The notes under the pieces were generated by a model, which saw nothing but the letters and a program-made list of their open reading frames with translations, did no database searches and was not told the origin of the DNA. From Corynebacterium stercoris (lineage in GTDB: Bacteria; Actinomycetota; Actinomycetes; Mycobacteriales; Mycobacteriaceae): DNA of 64,000 bases. Shown here one piece after another: positions 19,403 to 29,481 of this stretch (positions within the stretch are counted from its first letter, which is position 1; the number at the start of each line of letters is the position of its first letter). The position numbers and the translations under genes were made by a program. The DNA is taken from contig NZ_JAMFTQ010000002.1 of assembly GCF_024160105.1 (NCBI RefSeq), positions 186,001 through 250,000 of the forward strand, in the 5' to 3' direction.

Positions 19403-21274
19403 TTACTTCTCCTCCGTGGTTGCGGCGGCCGGGACGGGTTCGGTTGCGGGCTTCACGCTTGCCGACGCTCGATTCCTGCGCCCCACCTCAAACGCCTTCG
19501 TCATACCGTTGACGGCCGGCTTGGACCAGAACTGGCTGCGCGAGGCGAGGATGAGCAGCGGTGCCGTGATCAGGAAGGTGACCACAAGGTCGAACACGGT
19601 GGTCAAGCCCATGGTGAAGGCGAAGCCCTTCACGTCGCCGATGGCGAGGAAGTAGATGATCACCGCGCCGATCAGGGTCACCATGTTGCCGGTGATGATC
19701 GTGTCCTTCGCACGCTCCCAGCCGGATGCCGTGGCCGAGCGGAACGTCTTGCCCTTGCGCACCTCATCCTTGATGCGCTCGTAGATGACCACGAAGGAGT
19801 CCGCGGTGGTACCGATACCGATAACCAGGCCCGCGATGCCGGAGAGGTCGAGCGAGTAGCCGATCCAGCGGCCGAGCAGCACCAGCGAGCCGTAGACCAG
19901 AAGGCCAGCGGCGAAGAGGGTGAACAGGGAGATGAGACCGAAGAGGCGGTAGTACGCGAACACGAAGATGGCCACGAGTAGCAGGCCGACGAGGCCCGCG
20001 TAAATGCCAGCCTGCAGCGAGGCGAGGCCCAGTGACGGCGGCACCGTCATTGCCGTGCCACCCGGCTCGCCGTTCTCGCCGGCGAACGACAGCGGCAGCG
20101 CGCCGTAGCGCAAGTTGTTCGCCAGCGCCTCGGCTTCTTCCTGCGTGAACTGGCCAGTGATCGAGGTCGCGGAACCGACCGGGGTGGCGCCCTGGATGAC
20201 CGGGGCGGAGATGATCTGGGAGTCCAGGGTGATGGCGATCTGCTGGCCGATCAGCGCGCTGGTCAGCTGCGCCCAGGTCTGGGAGCCGTTGTACTGGCCA
20301 TCCTGGGAAAACGCGAAGCTGATCTCCATCTGGCCGGTCTGCACGTTCGGGCCGCCGGTGATCGCCCGGTTGGTGTCGATCTGCTCACCCGTCAGACGCG
20401 GGCCGTCCTCCTCGGTGACACCGGTCAAGAGCGGCACCTCGTCGAGCAGCAGGGCCTGGCCCGAGGAGGGGTCGCAGGCGATCAGCGGCCGCGACTCGTC
20501 ATCGGTGCCCGCCAGCGGGTCGGTCTCCTGCCCCATGCAGCGGCTGGACATGAGGACCAGCGCGGCGAACTGCTGCGTCGGATCCTCGGACTGGCGCGTC
20601 TCGCGCAGCATGTCCGCGGTCTCCTTGCGGCGGTCGGACACCTCCACCGGGCCGTTCGGCTCCGGCAGCTCCTCCGCCTGAACCTTCGGGGCTTCCTGCT
20701 TGATGACGGCTTCTTCGGCGGCCGCCTCATCGGCAGCAGCCTCCTCGCCTTCGGCGGGGGTCTCCTCCTCAGGCGCGAGCACCAAGTCGACGGCACTTTG
20801 CGCACCTTCCTGGGAGATCACGCCGTACTGCACCCACTTCACGGCGGTATCCATCAGCACGTCTTCGAGCGCCTCCGGATCCGGCATCGGGGTCTGCAGC
20901 ACCGGGCGGAACAGCAGCTGCGAGGTCTGGCCGATGTTGCGGACCTCGGACGTGTCGTCGCCGGCGGCGGTAATCACAAGGGTGTTGCCGTCCACTACAA
21001 CGGAGGCGCCCGAGACGCCCATGCCGTTCACGCGCTGCTCGAGGATGTTGCGCGCATCTTCGAGCTGCTCGCGCGTCGGTTCAGCACCCTGCGGCACGAG
21101 GGTGACGCGGGTGCCGCCTTGGAGGTCGATGCCCAGCTTGGGCGATGCGGCCTTGTCGCCGGTGAAGAACACCAGCGAGTAGACCCCGATGACAATGAGC
21201 GCGAACAACGCCATGGCCCGCAGCGGCCACTGGCGCGATGCCCCGCCGGATCGCCGAGTGTGTGAAGACGACAC
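19403..21274 (-). CDS. secD: Protein export membrane protein SecD
   Basis: 623 aa from a GTG at 21274 with GAGGAG eight bases upstream; a longer in-frame reading has no ribosome binding site. The first helix is followed by KLGIDLQGGTRVTLVP, the SecD signature, and a large extracytoplasmic domain. That domain contains an acidic Glu/Ala-rich insertion (about residues 150-190), typical of actinobacteria. The C-terminal membrane bundle contains GIGTTADSFVVIYERIKDE. It partners with SecF and YajC. Confidence 0.96.
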   Translation of the reverse strand: MSSSHTRRSGGASRQWPLRAMALFALIVIGVYSLVFFTGDKAASPKLGIDLQGGTRVTLVPQGAEPTREQLEDARNILEQRVNGMGVSGASVVVDGNTLVITAAGDDTSEVRNIGQTSQLLFRPVLQTPMPDPEALEDVLMDTAVKWVQYGVISQEGAQSAVDLVLAPEEETPAEGEEAAADEAAAEEAVIKQEAPKVQAEELPEPNGPVEVSDRRKETADMLRETRQSEDPTQQFAALVLMSSRCMGQETDPLAGTDDESRPLIACDPSSGQALLLDEVPLLTGVTEEDGPRLTGEQIDTNRAITGGPNVQTGQMEISFAFSQDGQYNGSQTWAQLTSALIGQQIAITLDSQIISAPVIQGATPVGSATSITGQFTQEEAEALANNLRYGALPLSFAGENGEPGGTAMTVPPSLGLASLQAGIYAGLVGLLLVAIFVFAYYRLFGLISLFTLFAAGLLVYGSLVLLGRWIGYSLDLSGIAGLVIGIGTTADSFVVIYERIKDEVRKGKTFRSATASGWERAKDTIITGNMVTLIGAVIIYFLAIGDVKGFAFTMGLTTVFDLVVTFLITAPLLILASRSQFWSKPAVNGMTKAFEVGRRNRASASVKPATEPVPAAATTEEK

Positions 21275-21388
21275 TGAGCTTGCTCCTCTATATTGCTTAG
21301 GCTTTGAAGCGCCCCAAAATGGCAGCTTCGGGGCGTGCACATCGGAACATGCTACGGCATGGGGCCTGAAACCTTGATTCCCGGTGCG

Positions 21389-21679
21389 CTACAGGGTCGG
21401 CGTTTCGCTTTCGTCGGCAAGCGTGGGCTCCACCTTGCGCATGATGCCGGCGGATTCCATCTGCACCACGGTGCCCGGGGCGATTTCCAGATCGATGACC
21501 TCGCCGCGGTTGGCCACGACGGTGCCGTGGAAGCCGGCGACGTTGATAATGCGGTCCCCCGGCACGATCGAGGCGCGCATCGCCTCAATCTCAGCCTGGC
21601 GCTTGCGCTGGGAGCGCATCAAAAGCATCGGCGGGACCACGAACAGGATCAGGATGAGGAGCAGCGGCAAAAATTCCAT
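21389..21679 (-). CDS. yajC: Preprotein translocase accessory subunit YajC
   Basis: 96 aa from the ATG at 21679 (MEFLPLLLILILFVVPPMLL); an ATG three codons upstream (21688) is an alternative. One N-terminal membrane helix is followed by a basic stretch (RSQRKRQAEIEAM) and a small YajC domain (PGDRIINVAGFHGTVV). YajC associates with SecDF. It lies between ruvB and secD on the same strand. Confidence 0.93.
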   Translation of the reverse strand: MEFLPLLLILILFVVPPMLLMRSQRKRQAEIEAMRASIVPGDRIINVAGFHGTVVANRGEVIDLEIAPGTVVQMESAGIMRKVEPTLADESETPTL

Positions 21680-21717
21680 GGCCCGCATTGTTCCATACAG
21701 GAGGAATGATCCCGCGG

Positions 21718-22794
21718 CTAGAACAGGTCCAGCTGCCCGGGCGCGTCCGGCGGCGGGGTCATCCCGAGGTGGTGCCACGCGGACGCGGTTGCGACGCGAC
21801 CGCGTCCGGTACGGGCCATGAGACCGGCGCGCACGAGGTAGGGCTCGCAGACCTCCTCGACAGTGCCGGGTTCCTCGCCGACAGCGATAGCCAGCGTATT
21901 CACGCCGACGGGGCCGCCGCCGTGGCCGCGGATCAGCGAGTCGAGCACCGCGCGGTCGAGGCGATCCAAACCCAACTCGTCCACATCAAACACGGCCAGG
22001 GCGGAGCGCGCGGCCGCCAGGTCCACGTGCCCGTTACCGTTCACGTCCGCCCAGTCGCGCACGCGGCGCAGCAGGCGGTTGGCGATGCGCGGTGTGCCGC
22101 GCGAGCGCGACGCGATCTCGACGGCGGCATCGGGCTCGATCGACACCCCGAGAATGCTCGCGGCGCGGGTCACCACCTTCGTCAGGTCCTCGACGCTGTA
22201 GAACTCCATCTGCGCGGTGAAGCCGAAGCGATCCCGCAGCGGGCCGGTGAGCATGCCGGCTCGCGTCGTAGCGCCGACCAGCGTGAACGGAGGGATCTCC
22301 AGCGGAATCGACGTTGCGCCCGGGCCCTTGCCCACGATGACGTCGATGCGGAAATCCTCCATCGCCATGTAGAGCATTTCCTCGGCCGGGCGGGCGATGC
22401 GGTGGATCTCGTCGATGAAGAGCACGTCGCCCTCCATCAGGTTCGACAGCATGGCGGCGAGGTCGCCGGCGCGTTCCAGGGCCGGGCCGGACGTCATCCG
22501 CAGCGACGTGCCAAGTTCCTGCGCGATGATCATCGCCATCGTCGTCTTGCCCAGGCCCGGCGGCCCGGAGAGCAGAATGTGGTCCGGGGTGACGCCGCGG
22601 CGGCGCGCACCTGCAAGCACGAGGTTTAGCTGCTCTCGCACTTTCGGCTGGCCGATGAACTCGTTGATCGATTTCGGGCGCAGCGACTTCTCAACGTCGC
22701 GCTCTTCCGGCAGCACGGTCAGCCCCACCGGGGAATCGTCGGGGCGGCCGAAGCCCTCCGGCAGCGCGAACTCGGTCTTTTCCAGGTCGGACAC
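21718..22794 (-). CDS. ruvB: Holliday junction branch migration ATPase RuvB
   Basis: 358-aa AAA+ motor. Walker [10 protein letters not shown], Walker B LFIDEIHR, sensor-1 GATTRAG and the C-terminal winged-helix (RTGRGRVAT) are all present. It drives branch migration with RuvA in recombinational repair. It starts 10 bp after ruvA, so ruvC-ruvA-ruvB form one operon. Confidence 0.98.
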   Translation of the reverse strand: MSDLEKTEFALPEGFGRPDDSPVGLTVLPEERDVEKSLRPKSINEFIGQPKVREQLNLVLAGARRRGVTPDHILLSGPPGLGKTTMAMIIAQELGTSLRMTSGPALERAGDLAAMLSNLMEGDVLFIDEIHRIARPAEEMLYMAMEDFRIDVIVGKGPGATSIPLEIPPFTLVGATTRAGMLTGPLRDRFGFTAQMEFYSVEDLTKVVTRAASILGVSIEPDAAVEIASRSRGTPRIANRLLRRVRDWADVNGNGHVDLAAARSALAVFDVDELGLDRLDRAVLDSLIRGHGGGPVGVNTLAIAVGEEPGTVEEVCEPYLVRAGLMARTGRGRVATASAWHHLGMTPPPDAPGQLDLF

Positions 22795-22804
22795 GGCGCG
22801 CCTC

Positions 22805-23416
22805 CTACTGCTTGCCCAGCTGGGTCAGCGCCGCTCGCAGCAGGGCGGAGGTCGGCGCGTCGGGGGTTTCGGCACTGAGCGTATCGACGACAGGACGAGC
22901 CGCCTTCTCGGTAAAACCGAGGCCGATAAGTGCCTCGACCACCTGCTCGGACGCATAGGAGCTGTCGGCGGGTGCGGCGGCGACCGCAGCTGCGCCGTCG
23001 GCAGGTACCGCTGCGAGGCCCTCCATCTTGTCCTTGAGCTCCAGGACGATGCGCTCCGCCATCTTCTTGCCCACGCCCGGGATGGTCTGCACCGCCTTTG
23101 CGTCGCCGGCGGCGATGCGGGAGGCAAGATCGCCCGGCTCGAATACGGCGAGCGCGGCCAGCGCCAGCTTGGGGCCGAGGCCGGTCACGGTCTGCAGCTT
23201 GTGGAACATCGTGCGCCCGTCCGCGTCGCTGAAGCCGTAGAGGGTGATGCCGTCGTCCTTGACCACCATGGATGTGAGCACCCGGCGGGTTTCGCCGCGG
23301 GTCAGCCTCCCGAGCGTGGGCGGTGTGGCCAGGAAACGGTAGCCGACACCGCCGCACTCGATCACGGCGTGATCCAGCCCGATGGCGATCACTTCACCGT
23401 TGAGGGAATCAATCAT
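22805..23416 (-). CDS. ruvA: Holliday junction DNA helicase subunit RuvA
   Basis: 203 aa. The OB-fold domain starts [20 protein letters not shown], the helix-hairpin-helix motifs include [14 protein letters not shown] and [20 protein letters not shown], and an Ala/Pro linker leads to the RuvB-binding C-terminal domain. It binds four-way junctions and loads RuvB. Confidence 0.97.
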   Translation of the reverse strand: MIDSLNGEVIAIGLDHAVIECGGVGYRFLATPPTLGRLTRGETRRVLTSMVVKDDGITLYGFSDADGRTMFHKLQTVTGLGPKLALAALAVFEPGDLASRIAAGDAKAVQTIPGVGKKMAERIVLELKDKMEGLAAVPADGAAAVAAAPADSSYASEQVVEALIGLGFTEKAARPVVDTLSAETPDAPTSALLRAALTQLGKQ

Positions 23417-23446
23417 GCGGGGAGGATCCTTTCGTCGTAAAGCGGG

Positions 23447-23980
23447 CTAGCCCCAGGCCCCCAAGCGGGCGCTGGCCTCGGCGCGGGCGATGAGTGGGGC
23501 GCGCCAGCAGTGGCACACCGCGATCGCGAGCGCGTCGGCCGCATCGGCGGGCTTCGGCGGTTCGCCGAGACCCAGGATGCGGGTGATCATGTTGGTCATC
23601 TGCTTCTTGTCGGCGCGTCCGTTGCCGGAGATAGCCTTCTTGACCTCGGAAGGCGTGTACTCGTGCACCGGGATGCCCCGTTCGGCGGCGGCGAGCACCA
23701 TCACGCCGACCGCGTGGGCGGTGTGCATGACGGTGGAGACGTTGCCGCGCTCGAAGATGCGCTCCATGGCCACCACGTCCGGTTTGTACTCGTCCATCCA
23801 GTCCCCCACCGCATTCGAAATTCGCAGGAGGCGCTCAGCGAGTTCGGCAGAAGACGGGGTGCGGACCACACCCACCGCAACGGGGATGATCTGGCGGCCG
23901 CGGCCGGCCTGCACCATGGACAAACCGCACCGGGTAAGCCCCGGGTCGATCCCCATAACGCGCAGGCCTTCGAGGCTCAT
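23447..23980 (-). CDS. ruvC: Crossover junction endodeoxyribonuclease RuvC
   Basis: 177-aa RNase H-fold resolvase. The acidic catalytic residues are visible: Asp in [12 protein letters not shown], Glu in [10 protein letters not shown] and the aspartates of [14 protein letters not shown]. It cuts Holliday junctions processed by RuvAB, whose genes follow. Confidence 0.97.
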   Translation of the reverse strand: MSLEGLRVMGIDPGLTRCGLSMVQAGRGRQIIPVAVGVVRTPSSAELAERLLRISNAVGDWMDEYKPDVVAMERIFERGNVSTVMHTAHAVGVMVLAAAERGIPVHEYTPSEVKKAISGNGRADKKQMTNMITRILGLGEPPKPADAADALAIAVCHCWRAPLIARAEASARLGAWG

Positions 23981-23990
23981 GCCGGTTTCT

Positions 23991-24743
23991 CTAGTCCTCG
24001 AGCTGGGCGGCGACCTCGTCGGAGATCGTCATGTTGGTGTAGACGTTCTGGACGTCGTCCGAGTCCTCGAGCGCGTCGATGAGGCGCAGCATCTTCTTCG
24101 CCCCGTCAGCGTCCAGGTCCACCTGCACGTCGGCGCGGAACTCCTGGCTGGAGTCCTCCACCTCGATGCCCTCGGCGGTCAGCGCGTCCTTCACGGCGGT
24201 AAGGTCTGTCGGCTTACAGATGATCTCGAACTCCTCGCCTAGGTCGTTGACCTCCTCGGCACCGGCGTCGAGCACAGCCATGAGCACATCGTCCTCGGTG
24301 AGCTCGCCCTTGGCGATGGTCACGACACCAGTGCGCTCGAACATGTAGCCCACGGAACCGGACTCGCCCAGGTTGCCGCCGTTCTTAGTCATCGCGGTGC
24401 GCACCTCGGTTGCGGCGCGGTTGCGGTTGTCCGTCAAACACTCGATGAGCACGGCGACGCCGTTGGTACCGTAGCCCTCGTACATCACGGTTTCCCAGTT
24501 GGAGCCGCCGGCGATCTCGCCGGAGCCGCGCTTGCGGGCGCGCTCAATGTTGTCGCCCGGCACGGAGGCCTTCTTGGCCTTCTTAATCATGTCGTCGAGG
24601 GTGGGGTTGCCAGCCGGGTCGCCGCCGCCGGTACGCGCAGCAACCTCGATATCCTTGATCAGCTTCGCCCACAGCTTCGAACGCTTCGCGTCGTTCGCCG
24701 CCTTCTTGTGCTTGGTAGTCGCCCATTTAGAGTGGCCAGCCAT
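23991..24743 (-). CDS. yebC: YebC/PmpR-family regulatory protein
   Basis: 250 aa, starting [21 protein letters not shown], diagnostic for the family. A Shine-Dalgarno AAAAGGGG precedes the ATG. Family members act as DNA-binding regulators, or as translation factors that relieve ribosome stalling; which applies here is unknown. It leads the ruvCAB group, 10 bp before ruvC. Confidence 0.95.
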   Translation of the reverse strand: MAGHSKWATTKHKKAANDAKRSKLWAKLIKDIEVAARTGGGDPAGNPTLDDMIKKAKKASVPGDNIERARKRGSGEIAGGSNWETVMYEGYGTNGVAVLIECLTDNRNRAATEVRTAMTKNGGNLGESGSVGYMFERTGVVTIAKGELTEDDVLMAVLDAGAEEVNDLGEEFEIICKPTDLTAVKDALTAEGIEVEDSSQEFRADVQVDLDADGAKKMLRLIDALEDSDDVQNVYTNMTISDEVAAQLED

Positions 24744-24797
24744 CTCGCACCCCTTTTCGCTCGGAATGAATAACGCAAACTCGAATAACGGCTGCCC

Positions 24798-24803
24798 AGT
24801 ATA
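24798..24803 (-). promoter_or_regulatory. -10 box (TATACT) of the yebC-ruvCAB unit
   Basis: TATACT on the minus strand, about 55 bp before the yebC ATG at 24743, so this transcript has a normal leader with a ribosome binding site. Two copies of CGTTATTC lie in the leader. No LexA-type box was recognised. Confidence 0.5.
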
Positions 24804-24856
24804 CGCGGGGCGCCCTACAGACCCGGCATCCGCGTTCGGCCGCCCTCGTTCCTGGC

Positions 24857-25717
24857 CTAATTGCCGCGCACCGGCACCTGGGTCGCGCCCGCCCGCAGAT
24901 CGCGGGCCAGCCCCTCCTGCGCCACAAGTGCGACAAGCTCCCCTCCGCGGTTGAAAATGCGCCCCTGCGCCAGCGCGCGCCCCGACGCCGCCGACGGCGA
25001 GGCCTGCCGGTAGAGCAGCCAGTCGGTGACGCGCACCGGCCGGAAGAACCAGATAGCGTGGTCCAGCGACGCGAGCTGCACCTTGTACCCCGGGTGCGCC
25101 TGGAGAGCCGAAAACAGGATGGTCATGTCGGACATGTACGACAGCGCGCAGGCGTGCACCGCGTTATTGTCCGGCAGCTCGCCCTTGAAACGGAACCAGA
25201 TGGAGCGCCCGGACACGGTCGTCAGGTCCGGCACCGCGACGTTCGGGTCGATGGTGCGGATGTCCCACTCGCGGAAATCCTTCTTCGCCCCCGGCACGCC
25301 GGAGGGGATGTCCTCCGGCACCGGCACATCCTCCGGCGCAGGCACCTCCGGCATCGGCTCCGCGTGCTCGGGCCCGTTGTCCAGATCGTGGTGGAAGCTC
25401 GCCGTCATCATGAAGCAGCACTCGCCGTCCTGGTACGCCTCCACGGTCCGCGAGGCGAAGCTGCGGCCGTCGCGCAGGCGCTTGACCACGTACTCCGTAT
25501 CCTTGTCCGCGTCCGCCGGCGCGAGGAAGTAGCTGTGCAGGGAGTGCACCAGCTTGTCCTCGCCCACCGTTCTCGTCGCCGCGGCCACGGCCTGGCCGAC
25601 CAAGTGCCCGCCGAAGGTCCGGTTGAACACGTCGGTGTTCATGGACGGGCCCCGGAACCGATCGTCGGAAAGCTGCTCGATGCGCAACACGCGCGCGAGC
25701 TCGGAGGTGTACTGCAT
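24857..25717 (-). CDS. tesB: Acyl-CoA thioesterase II
   Basis: 286-aa double-hotdog thioesterase. The N-terminal hotdog contains [23 protein letters not shown]; the C-terminal one contains [24 protein letters not shown] and VAQEGLAR, matching the catalytic Asp, Thr/Ser and Gln region of TesB. It hydrolyses acyl-CoAs to free acids and CoA. A TAGGGT box 8 nt before the ATG suggests a leaderless mRNA. Confidence 0.95.
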   Translation of the reverse strand: MQYTSELARVLRIEQLSDDRFRGPSMNTDVFNRTFGGHLVGQAVAAATRTVGEDKLVHSLHSYFLAPADADKDTEYVVKRLRDGRSFASRTVEAYQDGECCFMMTASFHHDLDNGPEHAEPMPEVPAPEDVPVPEDIPSGVPGAKKDFREWDIRTIDPNVAVPDLTTVSGRSIWFRFKGELPDNNAVHACALSYMSDMTILFSALQAHPGYKVQLASLDHAIWFFRPVRVTDWLLYRQASPSAASGRALAQGRIFNRGGELVALVAQEGLARDLRAGATQVPVRGN

Positions 25718-25725
25718 ATCAGGGC

Positions 25726-25731
25726 ACCCTA
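25726..25731 (-). promoter_or_regulatory. -10 box (TAGGGT) for tesB; likely leaderless
   Basis: On the minus strand TAGGGT is followed by eight bases and the tesB ATG at 25717. Confidence 0.45.
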
Positions 25732-25738
25732 GCAGCCA

Positions 25739-26224
25739 TTATGCGCCGCTGCGCCCCGGCAGTTGGCCCAGCGCGGCGTACTCCGGCAACGCCGCCGTGC
25801 CGCCGAGGCGCAGCGTGCGCACGAGCGGCCGCAACCGCAGGGCCCGCGCGTCCGCCACCGCGTCGTTGTAGAAACGCAGCGCGAGCATCACGCGGGTATC
25901 CGCGTCCGCGAGCTCCGGGCTTTGCGTACCGACGTTCATTTCCAGCCCCGCCATGCGCCCCGCTAGCGCGTCCTCCGCGCCGAGCCGCGAGCCCAAATCG
26001 CGATCCGTCAGCCTGATTTCCTCCGTCTGCCGCGCTTCCCTGGCGAGCGCCGGGACCGTGGCGGCGATCACGGCGCAGCGCCGATCCAACGCCGCCTGCA
26101 GCGCATCGCGCGAACGGTCGAGGCGGATGTGCAGGCGGTCCAGACGTTGCGCGGTGAGCACCGCCCACACAGCACCCACCGCGAGAACAACCGCGGCGAG
26201 CACCCAAACAAGCGTCGCACTCAC
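25739..26224 (-). CDS. LemA-like membrane protein at the end of the PIM cluster
   Basis: 161 aa. One N-terminal membrane helix (LVWVLAAVVLAVGAVWAVL) is followed by a helical domain. The segment LALRFYNDAVADARALR resembles the repeated FNNAV-type motif of LemA proteins; this is a weak similarity. The start overlaps the pimA stop by 4 bp (ATGA), indicating co-translation. In M. tuberculosis the corresponding position is, from memory, Rv2609c, also a membrane protein. Function unknown. Confidence 0.65.
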   Translation of the reverse strand: MSATLVWVLAAVVLAVGAVWAVLTAQRLDRLHIRLDRSRDALQAALDRRCAVIAATVPALAREARQTEEIRLTDRDLGSRLGAEDALAGRMAGLEMNVGTQSPELADADTRVMLALRFYNDAVADARALRLRPLVRTLRLGGTAALPEYAALGQLPGRSGA

Positions 26225-27324
26225 CTCGCCACCCGCACCTTTTCGCCGGCGGCAGTGTTCGCAACAGTCTCGTACACGGCCATCACTTGGTCAGCCACGG
26301 TCACCCAGTCGTAGCGGGCTGCGCGGCGGGTGCCGGCCTCGACTAGGCGGTTTCGCCGCTCACGATCGTCGATAAGTAAGGAGAGCTCACGAGCGAGCGC
26401 GTCCGCGTCGCCGACCGGGAACAGTACGCCCGCGGGGTCCTCGGAGCCGGCGTCGCAGACCGCGGCGAAGGCTTCAAGGTCGCTGGCCACCACCGCGCAC
26501 CCCGCCGCCATCGCCTCAACAAGCACGATGCCGAAGCTCTCCCCGCCCAGGTTCGGCGCGACGTAGATGTCGGCACGCCCGAGAATCTCCGCCTTCTGCG
26601 CTTCAGTCACCTTGCCCACGAAATCCACGCCCGCAGCCTCCCGCGGGTGGCCCGCCCCCATCACGGTCACTTTCACCGGGGCTGGAAGCTTTCCGACGGC
26701 AGCAAGCAGCACCTCCAAGCCCTTCCGCGGCTCGTCGAGGCGGCCGAGAAAAACGATCTCGACGGGCCCGTCCGCGGCAGGCGCGGTGCGGGCGGCGGCG
26801 AAGCGGGCGGTATCGACGCCGTTCGGGATTACGACCGGGTCGGTGCCGACCTGCTCCACCTGCCAGCGGCGCGCCAACTCGGAGACTGCGATGCCGCCGC
26901 GGATCTTCTCCAGCTGCGAGCGCATGACCGGCAGCGCCGCCTTGAGCACCACCGATGACGTCGCCGAAGCGTGGTACGTGGCCACGATCGGCCCCTCCGC
27001 AGCGCGGACCGCCGCCATGGCGTAGCTGTGCGCGTTCGGTTCGTGGACGTGGAGGACATCAAAGTCGCCTGCCTCGATAAATGCCCGCGCGGTGCGCCCC
27101 ACCTGGGGGCCCACCGCGAGCCTGGCCACCGACCCGTTGTACGGCACCGCGACCGCAGCTCCCCCGCGGGTGACGTACGCGGGCAGCTCGGTCTCCCCAG
27201 AAGCGGGACCGAGCACCTCGACATGGTGGCCGCGCCCGATAAATACCTTCGCCAGGTCGAGGATGTGGGCTTGGACGCCGCCGGGCTCGTCGAAGGAGTA
27301 CGGGCACACCATGCCGATGCGCAT
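26221..27324 (-). CDS. pimA: Phosphatidyl-myo-inositol alpha-mannosyltransferase
   Basis: 367-aa GT-B fold, GT4-family glycosyltransferase. It starts MRIGMVCPYSFDEPGGVQAH with a strong GGAGGT upstream. The acceptor-side glycine motif and the C-terminal GGESFGIVLVEAMAAG (nucleotide-sugar binding, E-x7-E) are present. It adds the first mannose from GDP-mannose to phosphatidylinositol on the inner membrane face. The assignment is strengthened by the pgsA-patA-pimA order. Confidence 0.94.
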   Translation of the reverse strand: MRIGMVCPYSFDEPGGVQAHILDLAKVFIGRGHHVEVLGPASGETELPAYVTRGGAAVAVPYNGSVARLAVGPQVGRTARAFIEAGDFDVLHVHEPNAHSYAMAAVRAAEGPIVATYHASATSSVVLKAALPVMRSQLEKIRGGIAVSELARRWQVEQVGTDPVVIPNGVDTARFAAARTAPAADGPVEIVFLGRLDEPRKGLEVLLAAVGKLPAPVKVTVMGAGHPREAAGVDFVGKVTEAQKAEILGRADIYVAPNLGGESFGIVLVEAMAAGCAVVASDLEAFAAVCDAGSEDPAGVLFPVGDADALARELSLLIDDRERRNRLVEAGTRRAARYDWVTVADQVMAVYETVANTAAGEKVRVAR

Positions 27325-27327
27325 CGC

Positions 27328-28248
27328 CTACCTCCCCTGCGGTCTGGGGCGGCGTTTCTTGCGGTCGGCCGGCCACATCGGCTGGAGCATGTGCCAATCT
27401 TCCGGGTGGGCGGCAATGTTCGCGGCGAAGACATCCGCCACGCGCTGCGCGGTAGCCCCAAGTTCAGTTACCTCGATCGACGGGCTCACCGACAAGCCCC
27501 AACCGGGGCCCTCAGGCCCGTCGGTATACCAGGAGTGCACGGCCAGAAGTTCCGCTCCGGTGTCGATCGCGAGTTTTGACGGCCCAACCGGGAACGTCGT
27601 CTCCTCGCTGAAGAACGTCACCGGCACGCCGCGGCCGCCGAGGTCGCGCTCGCCCATCAGGCACACGATCCCGCCGCCTTCGAGCACCTCGCGCAGCCGC
27701 TCGTAGGGCGGCTGCTCCCCGCCGGTCAGCGCCAGCACCTCGAACCCGAGCGCCTCCCGGTATTCCACGAACGCATCGAACAGCGCCTCGGGTTTGAGGC
27801 GCTCCGCAACCGTCGCGAAGCTGCCGTAGTTCCGCACCAGAAAAAGGCCGGCGAAGTCCCAGTTGCCCGAGTGCGGCAGTGTCAAGACCACACCCTTGCC
27901 TTTCGCCACAGCGGTGTCGAGATGCTCGAGCCCCTCCACGCCTTCGGCGTAGCGCTGCAGCGTCGCCTCATCGCCCGCGATGCGAGGCAGCCGGAACGCC
28001 TCCAGCCAGTAGCGGGCATAGGAGCGCACCGCATCGCGAACCAGCTCCCGGGTTACGTTTTCAGCGCCCACCACGCGGGTGAGGTTGCGGCGCAGCATCT
28101 CCATGCCGGTACCGTCGCCGCTCATGCGGTCCGCGCCCGCGCGAAACAGCGGCCACGTGACGCGGTACGGAAGTGCGCCGATGATCTTCCACCCGGCGAT
28201 GTAGCCGTACGCGGTGAGTGTGTCCTTGAGGTTGCCCACGTCGCCCAT
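27328..28248 (-). CDS. patA: PIM acyltransferase (lauroyl acyltransferase family)
   Basis: 306-aa LPLAT/HtrB-type acyltransferase with the catalytic H-x4-D motif in LPHSGNWDFAG. It should acylate the mannose of PIM1/PIM2. The start is uncertain: ATG at 28248 has GAGGA very close, while a GTG three codons in (28239) has a wider spacing to it. The stop lies 3 bp before pimA and the start 6 bp after the pgsA stop, so this is one operon. Confidence 0.9.
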   Translation of the reverse strand: MGDVGNLKDTLTAYGYIAGWKIIGALPYRVTWPLFRAGADRMSGDGTGMEMLRRNLTRVVGAENVTRELVRDAVRSYARYWLEAFRLPRIAGDEATLQRYAEGVEGLEHLDTAVAKGKGVVLTLPHSGNWDFAGLFLVRNYGSFATVAERLKPEALFDAFVEYREALGFEVLALTGGEQPPYERLREVLEGGGIVCLMGERDLGGRGVPVTFFSEETTFPVGPSKLAIDTGAELLAVHSWYTDGPEGPGWGLSVSPSIEVTELGATAQRVADVFAANIAAHPEDWHMLQPMWPADRKKRRPRPQGR

Positions 28249-28254
28249 CTTCCT

Positions 28255-28890
28255 CTACGCGCCCGGCGGCGGAGCGAGCGTGACATTGGCCTGCGGGTCG
28301 CGGTGCGCGTACATCAATCGCTGCACCACCGTGAACGCGCTGCCGACAACGAGCAGCCAGATCGACACTTCCACGGCGTGCGGCACGCCGAACCCCTCGA
28401 GCCCGAGGCCGAGAAGCGCCACGATGAGCCGCTCCGGGCGTTCCACGAGGCCTCCCACGATCTTCAAACCGCCAGCCTCGCCGCGGGCCTTGATGTAGCT
28501 AATCACCTGCGACAAGACGAGCACGGTGAGGCACGCCGCGACGTGTGCGGGGTGCGCACCATCGACGTACACCATCCACATTGCGATCGCGGCGAAGAGC
28601 GCGCCGTCGGTGATGCGGTCGCAGCTCGCATCGAGCGTCGCGCCGTACGCGGTGCCGCCGCCGCGCAGCCGCGCCATCGTGCCGTCCACCATGTCGAACG
28701 CAGAGAACAGCGCGATAAGGATGGCGGCCGAGACGAGGTGGTTCGTCGGAATGAGCACGACCGTAAGGAGCACAGCGATGGCTGTGCCCGCAAGCGTCAC
28801 CACGTTCGGCGTCAGGCCGAGCCGCAGCATCGCGCCAGCTACAGGTTCCACGAATTTCTTCACCGGTTTGCGTCCGTGCACGCCAAGCAT
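28255..28890 (-). CDS. pgsA: CDP-alcohol phosphatidyltransferase (phosphatidylinositol phosphate synthase)
   Basis: 211 aa with several membrane helices. The CDP-alcohol phosphotransferase motif D-x2-DG-x2-AR-x(8-9)-G-x3-D-x3-D is seen from DMVDGTMARL to GATLDASCDR. In Actinobacteria this gene joins inositol-1-phosphate to CDP-diacylglycerol to make PI phosphate, the precursor of PIMs, LM and LAM. It precedes patA and pimA. Confidence 0.93.
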   Translation of the reverse strand: MLGVHGRKPVKKFVEPVAGAMLRLGLTPNVVTLAGTAIAVLLTVVLIPTNHLVSAAILIALFSAFDMVDGTMARLRGGGTAYGATLDASCDRITDGALFAAIAMWMVYVDGAHPAHVAACLTVLVLSQVISYIKARGEAGGLKIVGGLVERPERLIVALLGLGLEGFGVPHAVEVSIWLLVVGSAFTVVQRLMYAHRDPQANVTLAPPPGA

Positions 28891-28896
28891 CGCCGT

Positions 28897-29481
28897 CTAC
28901 CCTTCCGCCTCGATCTCGCACCACGCATCCGCCAGCATCCGGCGGGTGTCGCGCAGCAGCTGCGGCAGCACCTTCGTGCCGCCGATGACCGTCATGAAGT
29001 TCGAGTCGCCCGCCCAGCGCGGTACTACGTGCAGGTGCAGGTGCTCCCCGACGGAGCCGCCCGCGGCCTTCCCCAGGTTGAGTCCGACGTTGAGCGCCTC
29101 GGGCCGCGACACCTTCTTCAACGCGCGCACCGCCCGCTTGGCAAACACCATGAGCTCGGCGGTCTCCTCGTCCGTGAGCTCCTCCAGCTCCGCGACCTTG
29201 CGATACGGCACCACCATGAGGTGGCCGGCGTTGTACGGATACAGGTTGAGCACCGCGTACACGCTCTTCCCCCGCGCGACGATCAACCCGTCCTCGTCGC
29301 TGAGGTTGGGGATTTCCAGGAACGGGTCGGGGCGCTTCCCGCCTTCCGACGGCATCTTGGCGATGTAGTTGGAACGGTACGGCGCCCACAGCCGGGTCAA
29401 GCGGTCCTCATCCCCCACGCCCTGGTCCACGTACGGGTCCTCGCGGGGGGAATCGGCCTCGTTACGCGCGTCGGGAAGCAA
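28897..29481 (-). CDS. HIT-family nucleotide hydrolase/phosphorylase (Ap4A-type)
   Basis: 194 aa if started at the TTG at 29481, which has GAGG six bases upstream and gives the length of the mycobacterial homologue; the frame stays open further upstream to 29550. The start overlaps the thrS 3' end. The HIT motif is in [11 protein letters not shown]. Conserved blocks include [20 protein letters not shown]. In M. tuberculosis the equivalent Rv2613c is, as I recall, a diadenosine tetraphosphate phosphorylase, and it also lies between thrS and pgsA. Confidence 0.88.
   Translation of the reverse strand: MLPDARNEADSPREDPYVDQGVGDEDRLTRLWAPYRSNYIAKMPSEGGKRPDPFLEIPNLSDEDGLIVARGKSVYAVLNLYPYNAGHLMVVPYRKVAELEELTDEETAELMVFAKRAVRALKKVSRPEALNVGLNLGKAAGGSVGEHLHLHVVPRWAGDSNFMTVIGGTKVLPQLLRDTRRMLADAWCEIEAEG

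Noticed and set aside
24744-24856. LexA/SOS box upstream of yebC-ruvCAB
   Set aside because: Only direct repeats of CGTTATTC were seen; no TCGAA-type SOS dyad matches.
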